A DNA stretch of 64,000 nt from Maricurvus nonylphenolicus (GTDB lineage Bacteria; Pseudomonadota; Gammaproteobacteria; Pseudomonadales; Cellvibrionaceae), in contig NZ_AP031498.1 of assembly GCF_042854845.1 (NCBI RefSeq), positions 806,001 through 870,000 on the forward strand, written 5' to 3'. This document shows, in pieces, positions 43,086 through 51,399 of the stretch; positions within the stretch are counted from its first letter, which is position 1; every line of letters begins with the position of its first letter. The translations under genes and the position numbers were made by a program. Under the pieces are notes generated by a model that saw only the letters and a list, made by a program, of their open reading frames with translations, did no database searches and was not told the origin of the DNA.

Positions 43086-43115
43086 AGATAGTTGCCAATC
43101 ATTTGGCGACTATCT
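43086..43115 (+). terminator. Hairpin after receptor 3
   Basis: AGATAGT-T-GCCAA pairs with TTGGC-G-ACTATCT around a short loop, with one internal mismatch, just after the receptor stop. The tail is AT-rich without a T run. Confidence 0.5.
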
Positions 43116-43150
43116 AACGAAATAATAATAAAAATAATGGTCTTCATGTC

Positions 43151-45118
43151 ATGAAAAATAAAAAAGTAAATTATTTCTCTTGTTTCATTTCTTGCTGTAT
43201 AAAAGTACGTGTTTTTCGAGCGGCTTTAATGTTTGGTGTATTCTGTGGGGTTTCTGCGGATGCTATATCTTCACCTTATAGTGAGCTGATAGTATTTGGG
43301 GATAGCTTATTAGATAGTGGTCAATATGTAGATCCTGCTGCTCCTGGCTCAGGATTGCGTTTTACAGAACCTGATGTGCTGGGAGTGACTGGTCAGGTAA
43401 ACACCCAGCGATTGGCTGAGCTACTGGGACTTGGGTATTTAGGACCTTCGACACCGTTAGATACCGATGTGGTGGTTGGTACTAACTATGCTGTTGGTGG
43501 TAATCGCACAGACGAAATTTTATCGTCGATTGTTGATGTAGATGGTTCTGTTGTCATTGGGGCCAAGCTTGGTGGTTTAGGTATTAATACCCGTAATGGG
43601 TACTTGGTGGATAATCCTAGAATTGATGGCAATACATTAGTTGTTATATCTGGTGGAGCCAATGATATATTTCAGGGGGCTGTTACTGATGCGATATCAG
43701 CAGGTATTGCAGCAAATAATTTACGTGTAGGTATGGAGGCTTTGTCAGAAGCTGGCGCTAACTACATTATGTATGTCACTCTGCCAACATTCGAATATTT
43801 GCCTCTTGCTACAACACTATCAGCGACGCCTGGTGCTGCTGAAGCGCTAGTCGGTGCGCTTGATTTATTTCAGGTTGCCGCCTATGAAGCACTACGTAAT
43901 ACGAGTGCAAATATAATTCCAATTGATTTGGCAACGTTAACGACTGAGATCCTTCAAAATCCGGAGAGCTATGGTTTCGCCAACTTAGGGAGTGAGTTGT
44001 ATACCACATGTTATCGAAGCGTTTTTACAGGTGGCGCACCCTGTGTAGAGAATACGACTTACGGTATCAATAGTGCAAATCCTGATCCCAGTAAGTTACT
44101 GTTTGATGATGCTGTTCATCCTACTTCGGCTTTCCACCAAATTTTAGGCGATCTGTCGTTTTCTCTCCTTCAGGCTCCAGCTGAAGTTAGTCAGTTACCA
44201 CGTATGGCTGCCAACGCAGTTCATAGCAATATATCTCGCTTGCAGCAACAGTTACGGGTGTTGCCGCGCGGAGATGCAGGAACCATTGGTAAGTGGGAGT
44301 TGCTCACAAACTTGGAAGCTGGTGAAATAAAGTACAGGAATAATTTCAGTGCAGCTGACGCAGAGCAAAGTCATGATATGGGTTCGATTGGTATACGTTA
44401 TGGTATTGATAGTCGGTGGAGTGGCGGTGTCATGCTGGATATATTTAATGATGAACTGAAAACCGGAAGCTCGAAGTATCCTATGAAGGGTTATGGTTTA
44501 ATGGCATTCGGACAGTATCATCATCAAAACTGGTTTCTGGATATTATGGCTGGTGTAGCTCATGTCGACTTTAATGATGTAGAGCGTGGAATTCAATTGG
44601 GGCAGCATCACCGTACAGAAACAGGGAGTACTGATGGCTCGGTTTACAGTTTTGCTACCGAGGCAATCTATAACCTGGCACCTGATATAAGTCAGTTCTC
44701 CTATGGCCCACGTGTTAATTTTCGATATCTAAGATCTGAAGTTGATGGTTATAGTGAAAAAAGTCAGCGTTCCACTTCGTTACGATTTTATGATCAAACT
44801 CAGGAATCGCTAACATCAGAGATAGGTGCGTTTATGAGGTTCGTAACCCCTAATAACAAGTTGACGATAAATACGGAAGTGGGTTTAAGGCATGAGTATC
44901 ATGATGATGCCGAGATGTTACGGATGTCTTCTCGATCATTAAATTTAAATAGCTATGAGCTCCCGGGAGTTCAGCAGGATTCTGATGATGAATTATCCTT
45001 GTCGATTTCTGCAGGTTATCGATTGTCTAATGAAGCATTGCTGACCGCTAGTTATCAGTATGTTGATGGGGACGATAAGAGTACATCAATCAATATAGGT
45101 ATGGGTTTGAGGTTCTAG
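43151..45118 (+). CDS. GDSL-family autotransporter esterase
   Basis: This 655-residue protein has a signal peptide (about residues 1-39), an N-terminal SGNH/GDSL hydrolase domain and a C-terminal autotransporter barrel. The hydrolase domain has FGDSLLDSG with nucleophile Ser52, SGGANDIF and DDAVHPTSAFH with the Asp/His pair. The barrel occupies about 390-655 and ends in GMGLRF. It should display a lipase or esterase on the cell surface, like EstA. The gene is clearly more AT-rich than its neighbours, as is the next gene. It sits between two TBDR genes. Confidence 0.92.
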   Translation: MKNKKVNYFSCFISCCIKVRVFRAALMFGVFCGVSADAISSPYSELIVFGDSLLDSGQYVDPAAPGSGLRFTEPDVLGVTGQVNTQRLAELLGLGYLGPSTPLDTDVVVGTNYAVGGNRTDEILSSIVDVDGSVVIGAKLGGLGINTRNGYLVDNPRIDGNTLVVISGGANDIFQGAVTDAISAGIAANNLRVGMEALSEAGANYIMYVTLPTFEYLPLATTLSATPGAAEALVGALDLFQVAAYEALRNTSANIIPIDLATLTTEILQNPESYGFANLGSELYTTCYRSVFTGGAPCVENTTYGINSANPDPSKLLFDDAVHPTSAFHQILGDLSFSLLQAPAEVSQLPRMAANAVHSNISRLQQQLRVLPRGDAGTIGKWELLTNLEAGEIKYRNNFSAADAEQSHDMGSIGIRYGIDSRWSGGVMLDIFNDELKTGSSKYPMKGYGLMAFGQYHHQNWFLDIMAGVAHVDFNDVERGIQLGQHHRTETGSTDGSVYSFATEAIYNLAPDISQFSYGPRVNFRYLRSEVDGYSEKSQRSTSLRFYDQTQESLTSEIGAFMRFVTPNNKLTINTEVGLRHEYHDDAEMLRMSSRSLNLNSYELPGVQQDSDDELSLSISAGYRLSNEALLTASYQYVDGDDKSTSINIGMGLRF

Positions 45119-45266
45119 TATATATTTGGAGCATTAATTCAATGAAGAGGATTACCAATCTTGAGGAAAGGTGCTAAGAATCAAGAGGTAATTCTCATGC
45201 TGCCTTTATGAACGGAGTTCTTACATTTTCTGATCGCTATGTTGGGGTAAACTTGTATTGCAAGAT

Positions 45267-46139
45267 TTATGGGGTTAATACTCTTGGTTTCTGTAAATTA
45301 AGTTTGGTGCGTATTTTCTGCAACTTGCCATTGTTTTCCATGATCTTAATATGGTTGGTGAAGTTGTCAATAAATGTTTTTGGTAGCTTGTGATCAAGCA
45401 TAATAAAAATGTTGCTGAAGAGTCTTAAATGTTCGGGTAATTCGAGAGGGTATAGGTCTGATTCAGTTAGGGACAGGTTGTCCAGATTCCAAAATACCGT
45501 GGGTGCACTTGCTATAATGAAATCTGTGCGCTCGCTTATCAACATTTTAACAGCAGAAAATAATGATGGTGCGCTTTTCTTGTTGAATTTCAACTCTTTT
45601 TGAAGTTTTGTGAAGCCAGTGTAATGGAAATTTCTAGTGATGAGTACAGTTTTGTTTTCTATGCTGTTGAGTGATGAATAGCGATTTCTGAATTTTTTAT
45701 TAGTCCACAGCTTTATTTCAAATCCGGCAATAGGAATGGCGATAGCGCTTTTACTAATAGCTTCGACAGGAGCTTCTTCAAGACCTATTAAGGTGACTGA
45801 TCCATCAGTGCTAAAGGTAATCCAGTTTTTTATCTCCTCTTTGGCGACTTTCTCTATTATCCTGAGAGTGGGAAGAGTGATTGTTTGTACCTGTAAATTT
45901 TTTTTGTTCTCAAAGGATTCTACTAGCTGATTGATAAGCCCGGACTTTGAGCTTGGTGTAGGTGAGATTGATGAATTGGAGATAAAAGGTCCCATGGATT
46001 CTTCGGGAACGAGCAGCTTTAAGGGGATGCGGGTTTCAGCCTGAGATAAAGCTTGAGATCCATACAATAAACAGCAGGTACAAACTGACCAGCACAAAAG
46101 GAGGAAGGTGTGCCTGTAATACGTGCAGTGTTTGAACAT
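45267..46139 (-). CDS. Periplasmic solute-binding-like protein (SBP family 3 type)
   Basis: This 290-residue protein has a signal peptide (about residues 1-32, ending SQA) and a pattern like family-3 extracellular solute-binding proteins: IKNWITFSTDG, LISERTDFIIASAPTV and a C-terminal NHIKIMENNGKLQKI. No ABC permease is nearby, so a stand-alone or sensory use is likely. Base composition is AT-rich, as in the neighbouring autotransporter gene. It is convergent with that gene. I do not recognise a specific member. Confidence 0.65.
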   Translation of the reverse strand: MFKHCTYYRHTFLLLCWSVCTCCLLYGSQALSQAETRIPLKLLVPEESMGPFISNSSISPTPSSKSGLINQLVESFENKKNLQVQTITLPTLRIIEKVAKEEIKNWITFSTDGSVTLIGLEEAPVEAISKSAIAIPIAGFEIKLWTNKKFRNRYSSLNSIENKTVLITRNFHYTGFTKLQKELKFNKKSAPSLFSAVKMLISERTDFIIASAPTVFWNLDNLSLTESDLYPLELPEHLRLFSNIFIMLDHKLPKTFIDNFTNHIKIMENNGKLQKIRTKLNLQKPRVLTP

Positions 46140-46205
46140 AGGTAAACGGCGGTTTGATGTGAATAGTGTTAGTTTAGTACCGCTTTAGATGTATAGCCAC
46201 CAGAT

Positions 46206-46240
46206 AAAAAAACCTCTGATTAGCCTGAGCTAATCAGAGG
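46206..46240 (-). terminator. Rho-independent terminator of receptor 4
   Basis: On the minus strand CCTCTGATTAG (46240-46230) pairs perfectly with CTAATCAGAGG (46223-46213) around a six-base loop, followed by a run of seven T. It lies 28 bases after the end of the receptor gene. Confidence 0.95.
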
Positions 46241-46268
46241 GTGCACTGCATTAAAAATGCTAAGAGAG

Positions 46269-48659
46269 TTAGAAGCGGTACTGGCCTTCAATCGCAAAAC
46301 TGCGTGGTCGTGCCATAGTTACGAATAAGCCGGTTTGTGATTGCGTTAGGGCGCCTGAGTAGTTGTAGTACTCGCGATCGGTCAGGTTTTTACCGGTCAG
46401 GGCGATTTGCCATTTGTCATCACTGGCTGCCAGGGCAATGCGACCATTGATCAGCGTCATACCCGGCATCTCGGTGCGAGGGTCCAGGTTTTGTGATGTG
46501 TAGTGATTGTCTTTAAAGTTGGCATCCAGGGTGGAGCGTAATTCCATACCCTCGCCAACATAGGCTACATGGTTGGCACTGAGGTTAAAGGTCCATTCAG
46601 GTGTAGAAACATTCTCTTTGCCGGTGTAATCGCAGTTACCTGGGGATGTTGGGCTGGCAGGTAAATTACCTGCACCATTACAGGCTGCTGCGGTGTATTC
46701 GGTCCACTCGAAATCCAGGTAGCTCAGACTACCCGACAGGGTAATGCTTTCGGTGGCGCGCCAGCGGCCGTCCAGTTCCAAACCGCGTACACGTGCTTCA
46801 CCGGCATTCTGTACGGCATAACCAAAAGTACCGTCATAGACACTGACTTGCATGTCTGTGTATTCGGAGTGGTACATGGCGATATTTAATTCTGCGGCGC
46901 CATCCAGTAACCACATTTTTGCACCTAGCTCGATGGTTTCGGCTTCCTCTTGATCAAAGAAGAAACTGTCGCCACCCAGCTGGGTGCCTGACTTGCCAGA
47001 GAATGCATTGGTCGACGTCCAGCCATTAATACCACGCGCATCAAAACCTGCAGCTTTGTAACCTTCTGAGTAATTGGCATAGAGCATCACATCGGGCGTG
47101 ATGTCGTACTGCAGACTAAAGCTTGGCGTCCAGTTTTCTTCGCTGTAATCATCTTTCAGATTGTGATCAGCCAGGTTGAACTCAGAGGCGGCAGCATCTG
47201 ACAGGAATGCACCACCTCCGATAGGTACATCAGCCGCCAGTGTACCTGGGAAGGCTTCTGAATAGGTGACCTGAACTCGCTCACCATCCTTTTCGTCGTG
47301 GGTATAACGCAAGCCGACATTGAGTCGTAATTCCTCACTAATATTCCACGTCATCTGACCGAAAGCTGCATAGGTTTCTGCTTCCTGAGCAAAGTCACGA
47401 TTAATGCTGACATCCATAAGACCTACAGGCAGACTGCTAAGAACATCCAGTCCCAGGGCTGATACCCTTAAGGTCGGGTCTTCCTGATATTCCTGTTCAG
47501 AGGTTTGATAAAAGACACCAACGATATAGTCGATGGTTTCACCGCCTGGAGAAGTTAAGCGCAGCTCCTGGCTAAATTGCTCGAAATCTTCAGCCATATT
47601 AATTAACAGCATATCAACTTCGGTACCATCACCGTCGTAATTCTCGTCACGGTATTCATATTCATTGTATGCGGTAATGGAGGTCAGAGTGTGATCACCT
47701 AATCCATACTCCAGACTCAGGACAAAATTGTCGCTATCAAATTCAAGCTCGTTGTCGGCATCAATCCAGGTGTCATAACCCACCTCAGCGGTGGTTTGTG
47801 TCAGAGCTCCATGGGTGCCAATGGCCGCCAAGGTTGGGTAAACACCGAAATCGATAACTGTGATGGGGCGAGCCTTGCGATCAAGACGGGTGATTTCTGT
47901 TTTAAAGTCGGCAGACAAATCACCGGCTTCCCAGGCGAGGCTGAGGCGAGCAACTTGCTCGTCTTGACTGGGAACCTCTTCGTCGAGGGTAATGTTATCC
48001 ATATAGCCATCTTCCTGGCGATCGCGAATGGCCAGGCGTGCGCTAAGGGTGTCGGTTAATGGTCCGGATAAGACCGCGTTAGCTTCGGTGCCGCCAAACT
48101 CTGGTGTGTAAGACAGGCCAACCATACCTTCAAACTCATCGGTGGGCTTGGCACTGATTAAGCTAATGGCGCCAGCGATGGAGCTTTGGCCAAACAGAAT
48201 ACTCTGAGGGCCACGCAATACTTCTACACGTTCAAGATCCATAAACGCCGCTCGGGATTGCAAACTACGGCCGGCATAAACACCGTCGGAATAGGTCCCT
48301 ACAGATTGCTCAAAACCCTGATTGGAACCGGAGCCAATACCGCGAATAAATAATTGCGGCGTCAGGGTGCCATCAACAACGTGAAGGTTGGGTACATAGG
48401 AAGAAAGATCCTGCATGTTTTCAATGCCGGCATCATCCAGTTTTTCGCCTCCAACGGCGGAAACAGAGATAGGTACATCCTGCAAACTTTGCACACGTTT
48501 TTGTGCAGTAACCACAATTTCTTCCAGAGCAAAGCTCTGAGAGTCTTCGGCGTGAACCTGTGGGCTTGCTAATGCATAGGTACAGATGGCAGCTGACAGT
48601 AGTGATTTTTTAAAGGTATGTTTATCGAGGTTAGGTTGTTTGGCTCTAGATGGATTCAT
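46269..48659 (-). CDS. TonB-dependent outer-membrane receptor 4
   Basis: This 796-residue protein has a signal peptide (about residues 1-37, ending QVHAE), a TonB-box-like LEEIVVTAQKR segment, a plug (FIRGIGSGSNQG, EVLRGPQSILFGQSSIAGAISLISAKP) and a barrel ending in AIEGQYRF. A TGACC-N5-GGTCA operator (48794-48814) lies 135 bases upstream, which places it in the regulon of the racemase, ligase and hydrolase genes to its right. It probably imports the branched acid or its precursor that these enzymes degrade. A strong terminator follows. Confidence 0.95.
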   Translation of the reverse strand: MNPSRAKQPNLDKHTFKKSLLSAAICTYALASPQVHAEDSQSFALEEIVVTAQKRVQSLQDVPISVSAVGGEKLDDAGIENMQDLSSYVPNLHVVDGTLTPQLFIRGIGSGSNQGFEQSVGTYSDGVYAGRSLQSRAAFMDLERVEVLRGPQSILFGQSSIAGAISLISAKPTDEFEGMVGLSYTPEFGGTEANAVLSGPLTDTLSARLAIRDRQEDGYMDNITLDEEVPSQDEQVARLSLAWEAGDLSADFKTEITRLDRKARPITVIDFGVYPTLAAIGTHGALTQTTAEVGYDTWIDADNELEFDSDNFVLSLEYGLGDHTLTSITAYNEYEYRDENYDGDGTEVDMLLINMAEDFEQFSQELRLTSPGGETIDYIVGVFYQTSEQEYQEDPTLRVSALGLDVLSSLPVGLMDVSINRDFAQEAETYAAFGQMTWNISEELRLNVGLRYTHDEKDGERVQVTYSEAFPGTLAADVPIGGGAFLSDAAASEFNLADHNLKDDYSEENWTPSFSLQYDITPDVMLYANYSEGYKAAGFDARGINGWTSTNAFSGKSGTQLGGDSFFFDQEEAETIELGAKMWLLDGAAELNIAMYHSEYTDMQVSVYDGTFGYAVQNAGEARVRGLELDGRWRATESITLSGSLSYLDFEWTEYTAAACNGAGNLPASPTSPGNCDYTGKENVSTPEWTFNLSANHVAYVGEGMELRSTLDANFKDNHYTSQNLDPRTEMPGMTLINGRIALAASDDKWQIALTGKNLTDREYYNYSGALTQSQTGLFVTMARPRSFAIEGQYRF

Positions 48660-48793
48660 GATAAAAACTCTCTGTTTTATAATTTTGTGCGGCGATCTAG
48701 GTGATTGCTGATTTCGCTCATATTCACGTCAGTGATTGATCTCCCTTAAACAATACTGACGAAGTAAAAATATAAAGTGTGCCGGAATTATCT

Positions 48794-48814
48794 CTATGAC
48801 CTACTAGGTCATAG
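48794..48814. promoter_or_regulatory. MmyB-regulon operator, site 1 (perfect palindrome)
   Basis: Arms CTATGACCTA and TAGGTCATAG flank one C, a perfect 21-base palindrome. On the minus strand it is followed at once by GATAAT, a good -10 for receptor 4. It is the best example of the TGACC-N5-GGTCA sites in 48.8-60.7 kb. Confidence 0.8.
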
Positions 48815-48837
48815 GCAATAGCCGGCGGTTGTTGGGG

Positions 48838-49974
48838 TTAGGTTATTGCGCCAACCTTATGCAAATTTTGTATATCCGCGTCGGACAACCCAAGTTGTGT
48901 TAATACGCTTTCGGTATCGTTTCCTTCTGCGTGTGGCGCATCAGGCGTGTCACATATACTTCGACTAAAGCGTGGTGCGGGTGCGGGTTGGACGATACCG
49001 TCGATATCTATGTAGGTTTTGCGGGCTTGGTTATGTGGGTGCTTGATGGCTTCTTCATAGTTAAGCACGCCAGCTACACAAGCATCACTGCCTTCAAAAA
49101 TGTCTACCCATTCATCGCGGGTTTTGGTTTTGAAAATCTCTTCAAGTGTAGATTCGATCTCGGGCCAGCTTTCAGGATTATTCTGTTGCTGGATAAAATG
49201 ACTGGATATGCCTAGTGTGGTCACAAGCTCCGCGAAGAAATGTGGTTCAATGGGGGCGACGGAAACAAAGTTTCCTTCGGCGGTTTCATAGGCCCTGTAA
49301 TAAGGGTGACCGCCGTCGAGCACATTGTTACCACGCTCTGTCGACCAAAATCCCAGTCGACTTAAGGTATAAAATACACTCATCAAATGGGCAGAACCGT
49401 CACTGATCGCAGCATCGACAACCTGTCCCTTGCCGGATTTTTGTGCTTCCAATAACGCGGCTAACATGCCCATGACTAAAAACAGACTGCCGGAGGCAAA
49501 ATCCCCAACAAGGTTTAAAGGCGGCACAGGTCTGTCTTTCGAGCCAATCGCTGCAGCGGCACCTGTCAAGGAAATATAGTTTAAGTCGTGGCCTGCGCTT
49601 TGGGCTAAGGGACCGGTTTGTCCCCAACCGGTCATACGTCCATAAACCAGTGCAGGGTTTTGTTCGAGACACGCTTCTGGGCCAAAGCCCAGGCGTTCGG
49701 CAACACCGGGACGGAAACCTTCAAAAATAGCGTCGGCACCTTTTACCAACTTCAATAAGGTTGCCAGCCCCTCAGCCGATTTTAAATTCAGGGCAATACT
49801 TTTTTTACCGCGTGAATGAATATCCAATGCCGATGGCGGGGCAATAGAGTTAGGTTTGGAGGCGCGTTCTACGACGATGACTTCAGCGCCCAGGTCGGCC
49901 AGAATCATGCCCGCATAGGGGCCTGGCCCTATACCTTTTATTTCAATGATTTTGAATCCACTGAGTGGTCCCAT
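48838..49974 (-). CDS. Alpha-methylacyl-CoA racemase-like (CoA-transferase III family)
   Basis: This 378-residue protein is in the CaiB/BaiF superfamily. Its catalytic-residue pattern is that of alpha-methylacyl-CoA racemase: His129 in AGHDLNYISLTGA, Asp158 in NLVGDFASG and Glu243 in APIEPHFFAEL. That enzyme interconverts (2R)- and (2S)-methylacyl-CoA so that branched acids can enter beta-oxidation. A CoA-transferase role is the alternative. It follows the acyl-CoA dehydrogenase on the same strand, 93 bases later, with an inverted repeat between them. Confidence 0.82.
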   Translation of the reverse strand: MGPLSGFKIIEIKGIGPGPYAGMILADLGAEVIVVERASKPNSIAPPSALDIHSRGKKSIALNLKSAEGLATLLKLVKGADAIFEGFRPGVAERLGFGPEACLEQNPALVYGRMTGWGQTGPLAQSAGHDLNYISLTGAAAAIGSKDRPVPPLNLVGDFASGSLFLVMGMLAALLEAQKSGKGQVVDAAISDGSAHLMSVFYTLSRLGFWSTERGNNVLDGGHPYYRAYETAEGNFVSVAPIEPHFFAELVTTLGISSHFIQQQNNPESWPEIESTLEEIFKTKTRDEWVDIFEGSDACVAGVLNYEEAIKHPHNQARKTYIDIDGIVQPAPAPRFSRSICDTPDAPHAEGNDTESVLTQLGLSDADIQNLHKVGAIT

Positions 49975-50004
49975 AGTGATGTCCTTTGGTCAATAGGAGA
50001 GCGC

Positions 50005-50026
50005 CATTCCCGCAAGCGCGGGAATG
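50005..50026. repeat. REP-like inverted repeat between dehydrogenase and racemase genes
   Basis: CATTCCCGC and GCGGGAATG form a perfect nine-base-pair stem with an AAGC loop. It looks like a repetitive extragenic palindrome. It could also stabilise the upstream part of the minus-strand transcript. Only one copy is seen in the window. Confidence 0.6.
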
Positions 50027-50067
50027 TAATGCATAGGAAATAAAGAGAGAAAGTTTATAGACGCTAA

Positions 50068-51213
50068 TTAAGCGCCTAGTAACTCGCGACCAATGATCAG
50101 TTTCATGACTTCGCTGGTGCCGGCAAAGATGCGCGATACCCGTGAATCGGCATACGCGCGTGCTACCGGGTATTCCCACATATAACCGTAGCCACCGTGC
50201 AGTTGTACACACTCGTCGACAACGCGACCCTGAAGCTCGGAGGTCAGCAGTTTGACTTTGGCGGCAGAGGTGCTGTCGAGCTTACCTTCAACGTGTAGCG
50301 CCAGGCAGTGATCGACGTATACCCGTAAGGCGCTGACTTCAGCATCAAGCTCGGCCAGTTTAAATTGGGTATTTTGGAAGGTGGCCAGCGGTTTACCAAA
50401 CGCTTTACGCTCTTTTACATAATCCACAGTTTGTTGCAGCACGGCTTCACTCACGCCTTGGGAGCACAGTGCAGTAGACAAACGTTCCTGCGCCAGTTCC
50501 TGCATCAGAATCATAAAGCCTTGGCCTTCTTGACCCAGCAGATTTTCCTTGGGCACACGGACATCGTTAAAGAAAAGCTCTGAGGTGTCCTGGGCTTTCA
50601 TACCGACTTTTTTCAGAATTTTGCCCTTCTCGAAACCCGGCATACCATCTTCTACCAGTAATAAGCTGATACCTTTACCGCCCGCGCTTGGATCGGTTTT
50701 TGCTGCGACAACAATCAGATCGGCCAGTTGACCATTGGTGATAAAGGTTTTGGAGCCGTTAATGACATACTCATCACCGACCAGCTCTGCTGTCGCGGTC
50801 ATGCTTTGCAGATCAGAACCAATACCGGGTTCGGACATGGCAATAGCAGTAATGATTTCACCGCTGACACATTTGGGAAGGTATTTTTGTTTCAGGTAAT
50901 CGGAACCGTTGTTTTCGATATAGGGCACAACAATGTCAGAGTGCAATGTCCAGGCAATACCGGACAGGCCCAGGCGGGCAATTTCTTCAGCACAAATGGC
51001 GTTATAGCGAAAATCTGCAGCCACGCCACCGTACTCTTCGGCGACCAGAGGGCATAGGAATCCCTGCTCACCAGCCTTACGCCATAGCTCACGGCTAACC
51101 TTGCCGTCTTCTTCCCATTGTTCCTGGTAGGGAACAGCTTCGGTTTCCAGAAAGCGTCGTACATTCTCACGAAACAGTTCGTGTTCAGGCTCGAAAATGG
51201 TTCTAGGGATCAT
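50068..51213 (-). CDS. Acyl-CoA dehydrogenase, 380-residue type
   Basis: This 381-residue protein is a standard acyl-CoA dehydrogenase: AIAMSEPGIGSDLQ, the FAD-binding HGGYGYMWEYPVAR and the catalytic glutamate in FAGTSEVMKLIIGREL (Glu368). It introduces the 2,3-double bond into an acyl-CoA, presumably the branched acyl-CoA handled by the racemase downstream. An operator site lies about 100 bases upstream, shared with the divergent ligase gene. Confidence 0.92.
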   Translation of the reverse strand: MIPRTIFEPEHELFRENVRRFLETEAVPYQEQWEEDGKVSRELWRKAGEQGFLCPLVAEEYGGVAADFRYNAICAEEIARLGLSGIAWTLHSDIVVPYIENNGSDYLKQKYLPKCVSGEIITAIAMSEPGIGSDLQSMTATAELVGDEYVINGSKTFITNGQLADLIVVAAKTDPSAGGKGISLLLVEDGMPGFEKGKILKKVGMKAQDTSELFFNDVRVPKENLLGQEGQGFMILMQELAQERLSTALCSQGVSEAVLQQTVDYVKERKAFGKPLATFQNTQFKLAELDAEVSALRVYVDHCLALHVEGKLDSTSAAKVKLLTSELQGRVVDECVQLHGGYGYMWEYPVARAYADSRVSRIFAGTSEVMKLIIGRELLGA

Positions 51214-51313
51214 AGTCTTCTCGCATCTATAGTCTTGTAAACATTGAGACGGACCATAGCCAATGGATGTCAGTCCGCTTGAATACTATGCTAGGTAGCG
51301 AGTAGTAAGCCTT

Positions 51314-51334
51314 CTATAACCTGACAGGTCATAG
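51314..51334. promoter_or_regulatory. MmyB-regulon operator, site 2
   Basis: Arms CTATAACCTG and CAGGTCATAG flank one A, with one mismatch. It lies between the divergent dehydrogenase and ligase genes. A TATAAT at 51338-51343 on the plus strand follows the palindrome after three bases, so the site overlaps the -35 region of the ligase promoter. Confidence 0.78.
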
Positions 51335-51399
51335 CCTTATAATCCCTGCTATTTATAGTAAATTCATCAATAGCAACATAATGAGCGGGAGCTCTAAAG

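Noticed and set aside
50005..50026. Rho-independent terminator after the acyl-CoA dehydrogenase gene
   Set aside because: The stem is good but no T run follows on the minus strand, so I list it as a REP-like inverted repeat.
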